64,000 bases of DNA from Leptospiraceae bacterium (GTDB taxonomy: Bacteria; Spirochaetota; Leptospiria; Leptospirales; Leptospiraceae). The position numbers and the translations under genes were made by a program. The notes below the pieces were generated by a model. That model was not told the origin of the DNA, did not search any database, and was given only the letters and a program-made list of their open reading frames with translations. The number at the start of each line of letters is the position of its first letter. Position 1 is the first letter of the stretch. The stretch covers positions 248,001 through 312,000 of the forward strand of contig JABTUZ010000001.1 in the NCBI GenBank assembly GCA_015075105.1. The letters are read 5' to 3'. Below, piece after piece: positions 10,308 to 18,288 of this stretch.

Positions 10308-11207
10308 ATGGTATTTCAATATTTAAAATTAATGAGGATCCACCAGTGGATAAAGAATTCGATTCTTTTTGCAGGTTTGATTTTTGGAAAAAAACTATCT
10401 GATTCATCTGCTATACTGAGTAGTGTATTGGCTTTTTTAATTTTTTCACTTGTTGCAAGCTGTCAATATGTGATAAACGACTATATTGACAGACATGAAG
10501 ACTCTCTTCACCCCGAAAAAAAGCACAGACCGCTCGCTTCGGGGAAATTGGATCCGGGCTTTGCACTAATCATTACTTGGATTATTTTACCCTTATGTTT
10601 GGTGTTTGCTTACAAATTAGACCCGATTTTCTTTTTCATACTTTTATTCTATTTTGTATTTAATTTAGCCTACAGTAAATATTTGAAGCATATAGTTATA
10701 TTGGACGTAATGAGTATTAGCATAGGATTTGTGCTTAGAGCGATAGCCGGTGCAATTGTAGTCAAGGTAAGCTTTTCTTCTTGGCTCATACTTTGTACTT
10801 TTATGCTCTCCCTATTTTGGGGTTTTAGCAAAAGAAGAGGGGAATTGACTTTTCTTGAAGATAACGCTAAATCTCACAGAAAAATTTTAGAAGAATATTC
10901 TACGAATTTTTTGGATCTTATGATGGGAATTGTCGCATCACTTACTTTAATGAGCTATGTAATGTACACCTTGAGTCCATCTACTGTCGCAAATCTCGGA
11001 ACAGATAAGTTAGTCTATACAATCCCTGTAGTAGTGTATGCAATATTTAGAAGTTTGTATATAATATACATAAAAAATATGGGACACAATCCGAGTAAGG
11101 CTATATTAACTGATGCAAGTGTACTCGTTTCCGGGCTTGTCTGGTTTATTATGGTTACTGTATTTATGTATTCAAATATAGATTTTAACTTTCACTTGCA
11201 CCAATGA
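10308..11207 (+). CDS. UbiA-family prenyltransferase (decaprenyl-phosphate phosphoribosyltransferase-like)
   Basis: The 299-residue protein has about eight or nine hydrophobic helices. The UbiA active-site motif NDxxDxxxD is at residues 57-65 (N57, D58, D61, D65), followed by KHRPLASGK. The N-terminal LMRIHQWIKNSILFAGLIFG pattern is typical of the branch that includes decaprenyl-phosphate 5-phosphoribosyltransferase, rather than the ubiquinone branch. The likely role is transfer involving a polyprenyl phosphate in cell-envelope synthesis; the exact donor and acceptor cannot be set from sequence. Its stop overlaps the next start by ATGA, so it is translationally coupled to a thioredoxin-like protein. 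Confidence 0.82.
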   Translation: MVFQYLKLMRIHQWIKNSILFAGLIFGKKLSDSSAILSSVLAFLIFSLVASCQYVINDYIDRHEDSLHPEKKHRPLASGKLDPGFALIITWIILPLCLVFAYKLDPIFFFILLFYFVFNLAYSKYLKHIVILDVMSISIGFVLRAIAGAIVVKVSFSSWLILCTFMLSLFWGFSKRRGELTFLEDNAKSHRKILEEYSTNFLDLMMGIVASLTLMSYVMYTLSPSTVANLGTDKLVYTIPVVVYAIFRSLYIIYIKNMGHNPSKAILTDASVLVSGLVWFIMVTVFMYSNIDFNFHLHQ

Positions 11208-11710
11208 AAAAAGAAAAAATCTTTAAAATTTTTGGCTATCTAATTGTATTTTTAACTATTTCTATTGTAATTTCTTTTTTTCGGGGAGGAGGAAAACCGA
11301 ATCTAGAAATCTTGGGTAAGCTAAGCGAAAATTCTATTTTACAAAATGACAATTCTCTAAAACAAGTGAAGGTTTGGTATTTTTGGGCTACATGGTGTGG
11401 GGTGTGCAAGCTAAACCAGCCTTTTATAAAATCAAATTATTCTTTTTTTAAAGATAAGATTTATTTTTTATCTATAGAAGAAGGTGAGTCTAAAGAAAAT
11501 TTAGAAGCCTACATTCAAAAGAATAATATTGATTTTCCCGTGTTTCAAGGTTCCCCCGAAATACTGAAAAGTTTTGAAATAAAAGGTTTTCCGACCACTC
11601 TGTTTTTAGACAAAAATAACCAGATTGTGTTTTCTGATTCTGGAATTTTAAATCCGGTGAGTTTTTATTTGAGAATTATTTGGATACAATTATCTTCATT
11701 TTTCCGATAA
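11204..11710 (+). CDS. Membrane-anchored thioredoxin-like protein (TlpA/ScsD type)
   Basis: The 168-residue protein has an uncleaved-looking hydrophobic N-terminus at residues 8-26 and a thioredoxin fold facing the periplasm. The active site is WATWCGVC with cysteines at 65 and 68. A cis-proline segment GFPTTLFLD appears near residue 128. It should act as a thiol-disulfide oxidoreductase for exported proteins; the direction (reductant or oxidant) is not clear. It overlaps the UbiA-type gene by four bases, so the two are probably made together. Confidence 0.85.
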   Translation: MKKEKIFKIFGYLIVFLTISIVISFFRGGGKPNLEILGKLSENSILQNDNSLKQVKVWYFWATWCGVCKLNQPFIKSNYSFFKDKIYFLSIEEGESKENLEAYIQKNNIDFPVFQGSPEILKSFEIKGFPTTLFLDKNNQIVFSDSGILNPVSFYLRIIWIQLSSFFR

Positions 11711-11730
11711 TTGAATTAGCCTAAGGGTGT

Positions 11731-12402
11731 ATGAGATTCTTATTTTTTTCTATCTTGATTTCGTTCAACATTTTTGCACAAAATGTAAAAAAATATACAG
11801 TATCTTTGAAAGATATTGAAACTGAGTTTGGTTTTCAAATTGAAGTCAGAAATGATTTGCAACACACTGTAGTCAGAAAGAAATTTTTTACGAATCAATT
11901 TGATTTAGAAATTCCTACAGGAGAGCATAAATATCGATTTGGAATAATCGGTAAAAATGGAGAAGTGTACCTCTGGTCGAGCTGGAGTTCTTTGGCTGAC
12001 AATCAGTTTACCGGATTGTTTCTCGTACCAAATCTTTTAGAGCCTACAAACAATCACTCATTGGATATTTCATATACAGATTCTATCCAGTTTAAATGGA
12101 CTAAAATTGATAAGGCGATTTTTTATATTTTTGAAATTTATCAAAATAGAACATTTGGAGAAACCTTAGTTTTTCAGACAGAAATTTCTAAAAATTTTAT
12201 AACTCTTGAACAATTTGATTCTTTGTCGGAAGGAAAATTTACGTGGCAGGTAAGGGCAGTTTTCCCCAAAGAAAGTGGGATTAAAAATGTTTTTAATTCA
12301 AATAGGAAGCATTTTTATTTGTATTTGTCTAAACCTGTTAAATTTTCTTCTCCAGAAGATTTAATTATCCTATCTCCTAAAAATCAATTTGTAGATCATT
12401 AA
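11731..12402 (+). CDS. Secreted protein with fibronectin-III-like segment, unknown function
   Basis: The 223-residue protein begins with a signal peptide (MRFLFFSILISFNIFA, cleavage likely before Gln-Asn). The mature part is rich in beta strands, and two segments (YRFGIIGKNGEVYLWSSWSS and FTWQVRAVF) resemble strands of fibronectin type III or Ig-like domains. I do not recognise a named family. It follows the thioredoxin gene by 20 bases and probably ends that transcript. The likely location is periplasm or outer membrane surface. Confidence 0.6.
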   Translation: MRFLFFSILISFNIFAQNVKKYTVSLKDIETEFGFQIEVRNDLQHTVVRKKFFTNQFDLEIPTGEHKYRFGIIGKNGEVYLWSSWSSLADNQFTGLFLVPNLLEPTNNHSLDISYTDSIQFKWTKIDKAIFYIFEIYQNRTFGETLVFQTEISKNFITLEQFDSLSEGKFTWQVRAVFPKESGIKNVFNSNRKHFYLYLSKPVKFSSPEDLIILSPKNQFVDH

Positions 12403-13034
12403 TTTTCAAATTGGTCGGGCGTTGCATTTATATGGGACTATTCTTTGGCTGATGAGGACTGAAATAGTGAAGTTGGTTATTTTTTTTAAATTAGTTTTAT
12501 CTTGTAGATAGAGTTTTTGAGCTTTCGCTTTTGGTGCAGATTTTGCACTTTTCGTGCAAAAATGTGGGATCTCCACTCTTTTCAGTAAAGTGTGTGCTTA
12601 ATACCAATTGTGAACCTTTTATGCAAAAATGTGGGAACTCCAATTCGGAGGACTGATGCTTGAAGTCTGAGGTCGGAAATAGTGGAGGTAGAATCTTTTC
12701 TAAATAGGTTTTATTTTTTAGGATGAGGTTTTGATCTTTAGTAGAGTTTTTGAAATTTCGCGTTTAGTGCAGATTTTGCACTTTTCGTGCAAAAATGTGG
12801 GATCTCCACTCTTTTCAGTAAAGTGCATGCTTTATACCAATTGTTCACCTTTCACGCAAAAATGTGGGAACTCCACTTTTTTAGGGGATTTCAAGAAATT
12901 ACGCCTTTAGTGCAGATTTGGGACTTTTTCTGTAAAAGCTAAAAATTTTCTAAAAATGCAAAAATTTTTTTTCTAAAGCAAACTTTTTTTACCTTATAAA
13001 GGAGAGCAGAAAAATTTACTTTAAGGAGAAATTT
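12403..13034. repeat. Intergenic region with two tandem copies of a two-hairpin repeat
   Basis: The 632-base gap holds a roughly 240-base tandem duplication, with copies around 12501-12643 and 12739-12878. Each copy contains TTTTGCAC/GTGCAAAA as a hairpin, then GTGGGATCTCCAC, then a second GTGGGAACTCCA block about 80 bases further on. The second copy continues into the leader of the DUF1564-type gene: an AAGGAG ribosome binding site is at 13023-13028, seven bases from the ATG. The same leader and repeats recur in inverted orientation at 36436-36702. No other gene is visible here. Confidence 0.8.
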
Positions 13035-13499
13035 ATGAACCCAGAAAAATATGTAGAAACACAATCGAGCTTGCTTGTTCCGGCAAAATACATGGACGAG
13101 TTCAATAGAAGAACAACGGGTTTTTCGAGACGAAAATATTTGCACGCATTGCTGAACAGATACAGAAATGTGATTCTTTGGGGTACTTTTGAGAAAATGG
13201 ATAGAGTAAAGAAAGCGTATCAAGAAGTCGGGCAAAATTTGCAGAAGAAGAATTTTACCCCGAATAACGATGACTGGATTGAATTGGGGATTCTTGCAGA
13301 CTGGCTTGGCACCACTAAGACCGCTCTTTTTACTCTTCTGTTAGTGCTTGACCTTGCTGAATGGGACATAATTCTCCCCAGCAGGTTCTTCGAGAATGGA
13401 GTTCCCACCCCGGTAACCATGATTGCGGGGGGTTCTTACCTCTCCAAGAGAAAAACAACTCGCTACAATAGACTAAAACGACACAAACCCGACGAATAG
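13035..13499 (+). CDS. DUF1564-type protein (Leptospira lineage family), intact copy
   Basis: The 154-residue protein is basic at both ends. The N-terminal segment LLVPAKYMDEFNRRTTGFSRRKYLHALLNRYR looks like a ribbon-helix-helix unit (short strand followed by two helices), which would fit DNA binding, but this is inference. The core DDWIELGILADWLGTTKTAL and DLAEWDIILPSRF matches my recollection of the Leptospira family DUF1564, whose function is unknown. It has a strong AAGGAG site and sits behind hairpin repeats. A second copy with many indels lies at 35961-36435 and shares the upstream leader and repeats. The longer frames on the opposite strand are shadows. Confidence 0.7.
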   Translation: MNPEKYVETQSSLLVPAKYMDEFNRRTTGFSRRKYLHALLNRYRNVILWGTFEKMDRVKKAYQEVGQNLQKKNFTPNNDDWIELGILADWLGTTKTALFTLLLVLDLAEWDIILPSRFFENGVPTPVTMIAGGSYLSKRKTTRYNRLKRHKPDE

Positions 13500-13525
13500 A
13501 AAAGAACCCTGCTAAAACAGGCAAT

Positions 13526-14677
13526 TCAAGAGCCGGGCTTTCTAATCGTATTTTTTAGGGCATTCAGGTTATCCAAGAATCTTTTTTTCTCTCCCTGTCT
13601 TGCTGAGTTTCCCATGAGGGCTATCCCAAGGTATATATTCCCGTCTATATCTTTTGAAACAGACCGGATTAGACCGAATGTAGTCAAAGGAGACTGCATT
13701 TTAAAAAATATATCAAATGTGAACCCGGCGTGTTTAGGTAACTCGTTTATTAATTCTTTGTTGTCAATTTTTACTTTAAGTCCACCGGAAGATAGGTCTG
13801 TGACCGGGAATTTTTCTGTATTGATAGAGGTGTTTGATTCTCTAATTCTATCAACCATCTCAAAAGTGAGAGTTTTGATTTCCATAACCTTCCCCAAATC
13901 AAATGGAGTACTTTTACTTTGCATCTGAATGTATCCAATTGGAATTGCAACTTGGTCATGGTTTACATAAATGACAGGAACGATCATTTCAGATACGATT
14001 TTCTTAGCTTTGTAGTCATTGATAACTTGTGAAATTTCATCGTCCAGCTCTTCAGCGTAATCTATAAAATCATCATTCAGAGCTTTATAAGAATCCTTAT
14101 CTGATGTATTTTCGATAAAGATAGTTTTGCCTGATCTTCGGACTAAGTTTAGCTTTTCGTCCACCCCCGAAAATACATCTACTTTTACGATATCGCAACT
14201 CGCTTTCAATTTTGTTTCATAATCTGCAAAATTAACTTTTACGAATGTTGGGATATTGTAAAGGCTTGCATCGATATTTGTTTTACTTGTACGAATATTA
14301 GTCACCCAGACTGTATTTGCTGGAGGTTGTATTCTTTTATCTTCTCTATCTTTTTTTGCAATAGTAATTGAGTCTATCTGCATAATATAGTGGCTTTGGG
14401 GCTTTTGAGCTAAAACAGTGCATTGAAGGCTAATGTACCTTGCTAGAACTTTGAAAAGAATGATTTTTTCACCTTCTTTTAGGTCGCGATTTTCGCTTAT
14501 CCAAACATGGATTTTTGATGAGTCAGCCGAAAGCTCTTTTATAATAGCTGTAGAGTTGCTATTTGCGCCTTTTATATTCATTTCTGCCTTTATTAAAAAT
14601 TTGGAAATGATATGCTTTTTTTTGGCAGTTTCTGAAACTAACTCAGATTCTCTTTTTTTCCTTTCAGATATATCCAA
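13526..14677 (-). CDS. DUF1577/PilZ-like protein, possible c-di-GMP or surface regulator
   Basis: The 383-residue soluble protein appears to have an N-terminal beta-rich domain (residues about 20-110). A middle helical segment rich in Asp/Glu follows near 190-230, and a C-terminal beta domain at about 280-370 includes [12 protein letters not shown], the DxSxxG pattern of PilZ domains. The RxxxR arginines that bind c-di-GMP in canonical PilZ domains are not evident in front of it, so binding is uncertain. I believe it belongs to the Leptospira family DUF1577. It is divergent from guaB with 86 bases between the starts. Confidence 0.6.
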   Translation of the reverse strand: MDISERKKRESELVSETAKKKHIISKFLIKAEMNIKGANSNSTAIIKELSADSSKIHVWISENRDLKEGEKIILFKVLARYISLQCTVLAQKPQSHYIMQIDSITIAKKDREDKRIQPPANTVWVTNIRTSKTNIDASLYNIPTFVKVNFADYETKLKASCDIVKVDVFSGVDEKLNLVRRSGKTIFIENTSDKDSYKALNDDFIDYAEELDDEISQVINDYKAKKIVSEMIVPVIYVNHDQVAIPIGYIQMQSKSTPFDLGKVMEIKTLTFEMVDRIRESNTSINTEKFPVTDLSSGGLKVKIDNKELINELPKHAGFTFDIFFKMQSPLTTFGLIRSVSKDIDGNIYLGIALMGNSARQGEKKRFLDNLNALKNTIRKPGS

Positions 14678-14763
14678 AGAAATTCCCTCTTTTTTTAAAA
14701 AATTATAGCTTTAATTACTGTAATTTTAAACTATTTACTCATATTCAAATATTTGGTAGAATA

Positions 14764-16290
14764 ATGTCAAAAAAAGAAATATATGACAAGTCTATTTTAG
14801 ACGGACTTTCAGGCGAGCAGCTTTTTAATCATCAGATTGGGCTGACTTATAGGGATTTTTTGGTTCTTCCGGGGTTTATTGATTTTAACCCGTCGGATGT
14901 AGATTTAGAAACAAAATTAACCAAAAATATTACGATTAAGAGACCTTTGATCAGCTCTCCTATGGACACAGTAACAGAATCTTCGATGGCGATTGCTTTA
15001 GCCTTACAAGGGGGAATTGGAATTGTTCACTACAACAATACGGTTGAATCCCAAGTTGGGCATGTCCAGAAGGTGAAGAGATATGAAAATGGGTTTATCA
15101 CTGACCCTCAGGTGCTTGGCCCTAATAATACGATTCAGGACTTAGATGAGATCAAGGAAAAGTATGGGTTTTCCAGTATTCCTATTACAGAGGATGGGAC
15201 ATCAAATTCTAAACTAATTGGAATTGTTACAAACAGGGACGTAGATTTTGAGAATGATCGTACAATCATGTTAGGCAAAGTGATGACTACGAATCTGATT
15301 ACGGGCCCTGTTGGGTTGTCTTTGAGAGAAGCAAATGAAAAATTAAAGATCACAAAAATCGGAAAGTTACCTTTGACAGACAAACAAGGCAGGATTGTAT
15401 CTCTTGTAACTCGAAGTGATTTAAAGAAGAATAAAGAATTTCCAGATTCATCAAAGGATCAAAATAAACGATTACGAGTTGGAGCTGCAATTTCTACATT
15501 ACCGGAATCTAGAGAAAGAGCTGCTGCACTTGCTGAGGCTGGAGTAGATGTGATAGTAATAGATTCTGCTCAAGGTAATTCAGAGTATCAGATTGAGATG
15601 ATTCGATTTTTGAAAAATAGTTTTAAAGAGTTAGAGATCATTGGTGGGAATGTTGTAACCAAGAGTCAATGCAAAAGCCTTATAGATGCAGGTGCTGACG
15701 GACTTCGAGTAGGAATGGGACCAGGCTCGATATGTATTACACAAGATACTATGGCAGTGGGAAGAGCGCAAGCTACAGCAGTGTATATGACTGCAAGCTA
15801 TGCGTCTCGTTTTGGAGTGCCTGTAATTGCAGATGGAGGAATTTCTAATATTGGAGACATTGCAAATGCTTTAGCAATAGGTGCTTCGACTTGTATGATG
15901 GGGTCTATGTTTGCAGGAACAAACGAAGCGCCGGGTGAATACTTTTATGAAAATGGGGTTCGTCTAAAAAAATATAGAGGTATGGCAAGTCTTGAAGCAA
16001 TGCAGGCAGGTGGAGAGAAAAGATATTATAGCGAAAGCCCTAAGATAAAAGTAGCACAAGGCGTTAGTGGTGCAGTTGCAGATAAAGGCTCAGTGATTAA
16101 TTTTGTTCCGTATTTAGTTCAAGGTTTAAAACTTTCACTTCAAGATATGGGGTATAGAAATATTTCAGATCTTCACAATGCGTTAAAAGATGGGAGTCTT
16201 AGATTTGAAAGAAGATCAGAGTCTGCTCAAATGCAAGGATCTGTTCATGGGCTTTATTCCTATGTAAACCCTGTCATGCGTGTTGAGTAA
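14764..16290 (+). CDS. guaB: IMP dehydrogenase
   Basis: GuaB oxidises IMP to XMP with NAD+, the committed step of GTP synthesis. The 508-residue protein has the TIM-barrel core split by a pair of CBS domains (about residues 115-230, with the VTNRDVDF and VTRSDLKK segments). The catalytic loop [10 protein letters not shown] carries the active-site Cys, and the IMP-binding [19 protein letters not shown] segment and the flap [10 protein letters not shown] follow. The sequence is complete and of normal length. A short gap separates it from the LolA-like gene downstream. Confidence 0.97.
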   Translation: MSKKEIYDKSILDGLSGEQLFNHQIGLTYRDFLVLPGFIDFNPSDVDLETKLTKNITIKRPLISSPMDTVTESSMAIALALQGGIGIVHYNNTVESQVGHVQKVKRYENGFITDPQVLGPNNTIQDLDEIKEKYGFSSIPITEDGTSNSKLIGIVTNRDVDFENDRTIMLGKVMTTNLITGPVGLSLREANEKLKITKIGKLPLTDKQGRIVSLVTRSDLKKNKEFPDSSKDQNKRLRVGAAISTLPESRERAAALAEAGVDVIVIDSAQGNSEYQIEMIRFLKNSFKELEIIGGNVVTKSQCKSLIDAGADGLRVGMGPGSICITQDTMAVGRAQATAVYMTASYASRFGVPVIADGGISNIGDIANALAIGASTCMMGSMFAGTNEAPGEYFYENGVRLKKYRGMASLEAMQAGGEKRYYSESPKIKVAQGVSGAVADKGSVINFVPYLVQGLKLSLQDMGYRNISDLHNALKDGSLRFERRSESAQMQGSVHGLYSYVNPVMRVE

Positions 16291-16352
16291 AAAGGTATTT
16301 TGAATAGACAATGAAAGAAAATAGATTGTATTCGGCGAAATTTATGACGCTA

Positions 16353-16449
16353 CTGCAAAAACCCCTTTCAGGGCTTTTTACAACGCTAGAAAATGGCACT
16401 TTTATTGGCTTTTTGAACAATTGCTTTTTCAAAAAAAGACTTTTTGCAG
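16353..16449. repeat. 97-bp MITE-like element, copy 1
   Basis: The element is bounded by CTGCAAAAA (16353-16361) and its reverse complement TTTTTGCAG (16441-16449). It shares TTTATGAC just before the left end, a CAACGCT-GAAAATGGCA-type core and the right end with a second copy at 51089-51181. It lies immediately upstream of the signal-peptide ATG of the LolA-like gene and adds an in-frame leader to it. Confidence 0.55.
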
Positions 16450-16451
16450 GT

Positions 16452-17234
16452 ATGCCATTTATAAAAATATTATTTATAGCGAGTATGATTGTATTATCAG
16501 CTTTTTCTGATTCACTTTTTTCTGATCCGATTACCGGAAAAACCGCACAAGAAATGATCGCAAGGTTGGACCAAACTATCAATCTGGGTCAAGGTTTGGT
16601 TCGAGCCAATTTGACTCTTATTAAACGCTCTGGAGACAGCACTACTTGGAAAGTCAATATATTCAGAAATAAGGACGACTCATTGTATTTGTTTGAGAGG
16701 GGTGGGCGAGGGCTTGAAGCAAAAATTTTATTTAAAGATGAAGGCGATCGGGTATTTTTATACAATGCGAATTCTGCTAAAATTTTTCAAAAGAATGAAG
16801 AAGAAAAATTTGAGCCCCATTTTACGACTGGGTTTAGTTTTATTGATTTGTCTGGTTATTCTTATCAGGTGAATTACAACCCAATCATATTGGGGAATCA
16901 AGATATAAGTGGTAAAAGTTATTTGAGGGTGTCACTAAAGCCTATCCTTGGCTATAGTTATAAAAAATTAGTGTTACTGTTTGAGAATCCGATTTTACGA
17001 CCTACAAGAATTGATTTCCATGATAAAGATGGTGTCCTTTTTAAAACATTAAATTTTAAGTATTCTAAGTTACGCATAAAAAGTAAAAACATTACTTCAG
17101 AGGTAGAGTTCCCTTCGAGGTTGGAAATGCTTGATTTGAATACGGGAGGTATTTCTGTTTTGGAGTATTTGGATATAGACAGGGATGTAATCCCGGACAA
17201 GTCACTTTTTGAATCAGCCAATCTCAATAAATAG
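16452..17234 (+). CDS. Outer membrane lipoprotein-sorting (LolA-like) protein
   Basis: From the ATG at 16452 the protein has 260 residues and starts with a signal peptide (MPFIKILFIASMIVLSAFSDSLFS). The mature part resembles the LolA-like 'outer membrane lipoprotein-sorting' family: AQEMIARLDQTINLGQG, then a beta-rich half-barrel with FERGGRGLEAKILFKDEG and GFSFIDLSGYSYQ. An upstream ATG at 16311 gives a frame 47 codons longer, but that leader is encoded by a repeat element and would bury the signal peptide. No strong ribosome binding site decides the matter. A degenerate copy of its C-terminal third follows at 17286. Confidence 0.75.
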   Translation: MPFIKILFIASMIVLSAFSDSLFSDPITGKTAQEMIARLDQTINLGQGLVRANLTLIKRSGDSTTWKVNIFRNKDDSLYLFERGGRGLEAKILFKDEGDRVFLYNANSAKIFQKNEEEKFEPHFTTGFSFIDLSGYSYQVNYNPIILGNQDISGKSYLRVSLKPILGYSYKKLVLLFENPILRPTRIDFHDKDGVLFKTLNFKYSKLRIKSKNITSEVEFPSRLEMLDLNTGGISVLEYLDIDRDVIPDKSLFESANLNK

Positions 17235-17285
17235 AAGTATGCTCAATCGTTCAAAACGATATATAGAAATCATTGGAAGAAATAT

Positions 17286-17597
17286 ATGAAATTAATTTTG
17301 AATCTAATGATTTCTTATAATTTTAAAAAGCCGATTGTATATTTCAGAAGCGATGGAAAAAAAATCAAGATATTGGATTTTTATAATATAGAAAATCTCT
17401 TGTTTAGGATTTTTTACTCTATAAAAAGAATGATTCGGATTGGAAAAAATCGTCAAATTCTGGAAATGCCTTTTTTTACGAGTTTAAAAATGTTCGATGT
17501 TTCTACGGAAACTATTTCTATAATTGATTTCTATAAGGTTCTTAGGGATGCTATATCGAATAAGTCTTTATTCGATGTAGCCAATATCAATAAATAG
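17286..17597 (+). pseudogene. Degenerate tandem copy of the LolA-like protein C-terminus
   Basis: This 103-codon frame has a GGAAG site before its ATG but no signal peptide. It aligns with the last third of the preceding gene: ISIIDFYKVLRDAISNKSLF matches ISVLEYLDIDRDVIPDKSLF, and both end FDVANINK or FESANLNK directly before the stop. Upstream, YNFKKPIVYF matches YSYKKLVLLF. It is therefore a partial, diverged tandem duplication. Whether it is translated into anything useful is unknown; the lack of signal peptide and barrel core argues that it is a remnant. Confidence 0.65.
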
Positions 17598-17601
17598 GAA
17601 G

Positions 17602-18288
17602 ATGATTTTTTTTAGAGAGAATTCAGATTTGTTAAATGAGATTACTTTATTGCAGCCAGAAATAGAACATCTAAAAAGTTTTAGAATTTTTCACAAAGAT
17701 AAAGAAGTAGAATTTAGAGACGGAAGTGGGAATTCTTTTTTTTATTATGTTCAAGAGTCTTCAGAAAAAGGAATTTTACGAAATAAAAAAATCTTTCAAG
17801 AGAAAGAGTATGCTATTGAAATCGCAACTGCAATTCCAAAATCAGAAAGGTTGGATTTTTTGATTCAGAAAGGCACAGAAATCGGAGTGAGCCGATTTCT
17901 ATTTGTGAATTTCATGCAATCAGAAAGAAAAGATTTTAATTTAGATAGGTCACAAAAAATTATTAAAGAAGCTGCCTCTCAATCAAAAAGGCATTTCCTG
18001 CCTAAAATCCAAAAATATGAAAAATTAGAAAAGTTATTGGATTCCGGAAAAAAGTTTTTTTATTTGGACCCTTTGTCAGAAGAAAATATATCCGAAGAAA
18101 AAATAAAAAATCGTGTTCCGATTATTGGACCGGAAGGCGGGTTCAGAAAAGAAGAGATCGAGTTATTGAGCAAGAGAGGAGTCAGTGGGTATTGTATTGG
18201 TAAAAATATATTAAAAATTGAAACTGCTTTTTTGTATATTGCGTCTGTTATTCAGTATATTTCTTTTTTTTCGGAGAAGGATACATGA
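17602..18288 (+). CDS. rsmE: 16S rRNA (uracil-1498-N3)-methyltransferase
   Basis: RsmE methylates U1498 of 16S rRNA in the assembled small subunit using SAM. The 228-residue length is normal. The N-terminal PUA-like beta domain (MIFFRENSD, HLKSFR, EVEFRDGSG) is followed by the SPOUT knot with IPKSERLDFLIQKGTEIGV, then EAASQSKR, VPIIGPEGGFRKEEI and the knot loop ILKIETAFLYIASVI. These are hallmark motifs. The start lies 4 bases after the degenerate LolA copy, and the stop overlaps the sensor kinase start by ATGA. Confidence 0.95.
   Translation: MIFFRENSDLLNEITLLQPEIEHLKSFRIFHKDKEVEFRDGSGNSFFYYVQESSEKGILRNKKIFQEKEYAIEIATAIPKSERLDFLIQKGTEIGVSRFLFVNFMQSERKDFNLDRSQKIIKEAASQSKRHFLPKIQKYEKLEKLLDSGKKFFYLDPLSEENISEEKIKNRVPIIGPEGGFRKEEIELLSKRGVSGYCIGKNILKIETAFLYIASVIQYISFFSEKDT

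Noticed and set aside
13330-13524. Open frame antisense to the DUF1564-type gene
   Set aside because: It lies wholly within or against the coding strand of the better-supported gene. The same antisense frame appears at the decayed copy (35915-36148), so it is repeated only because the cassette is repeated.
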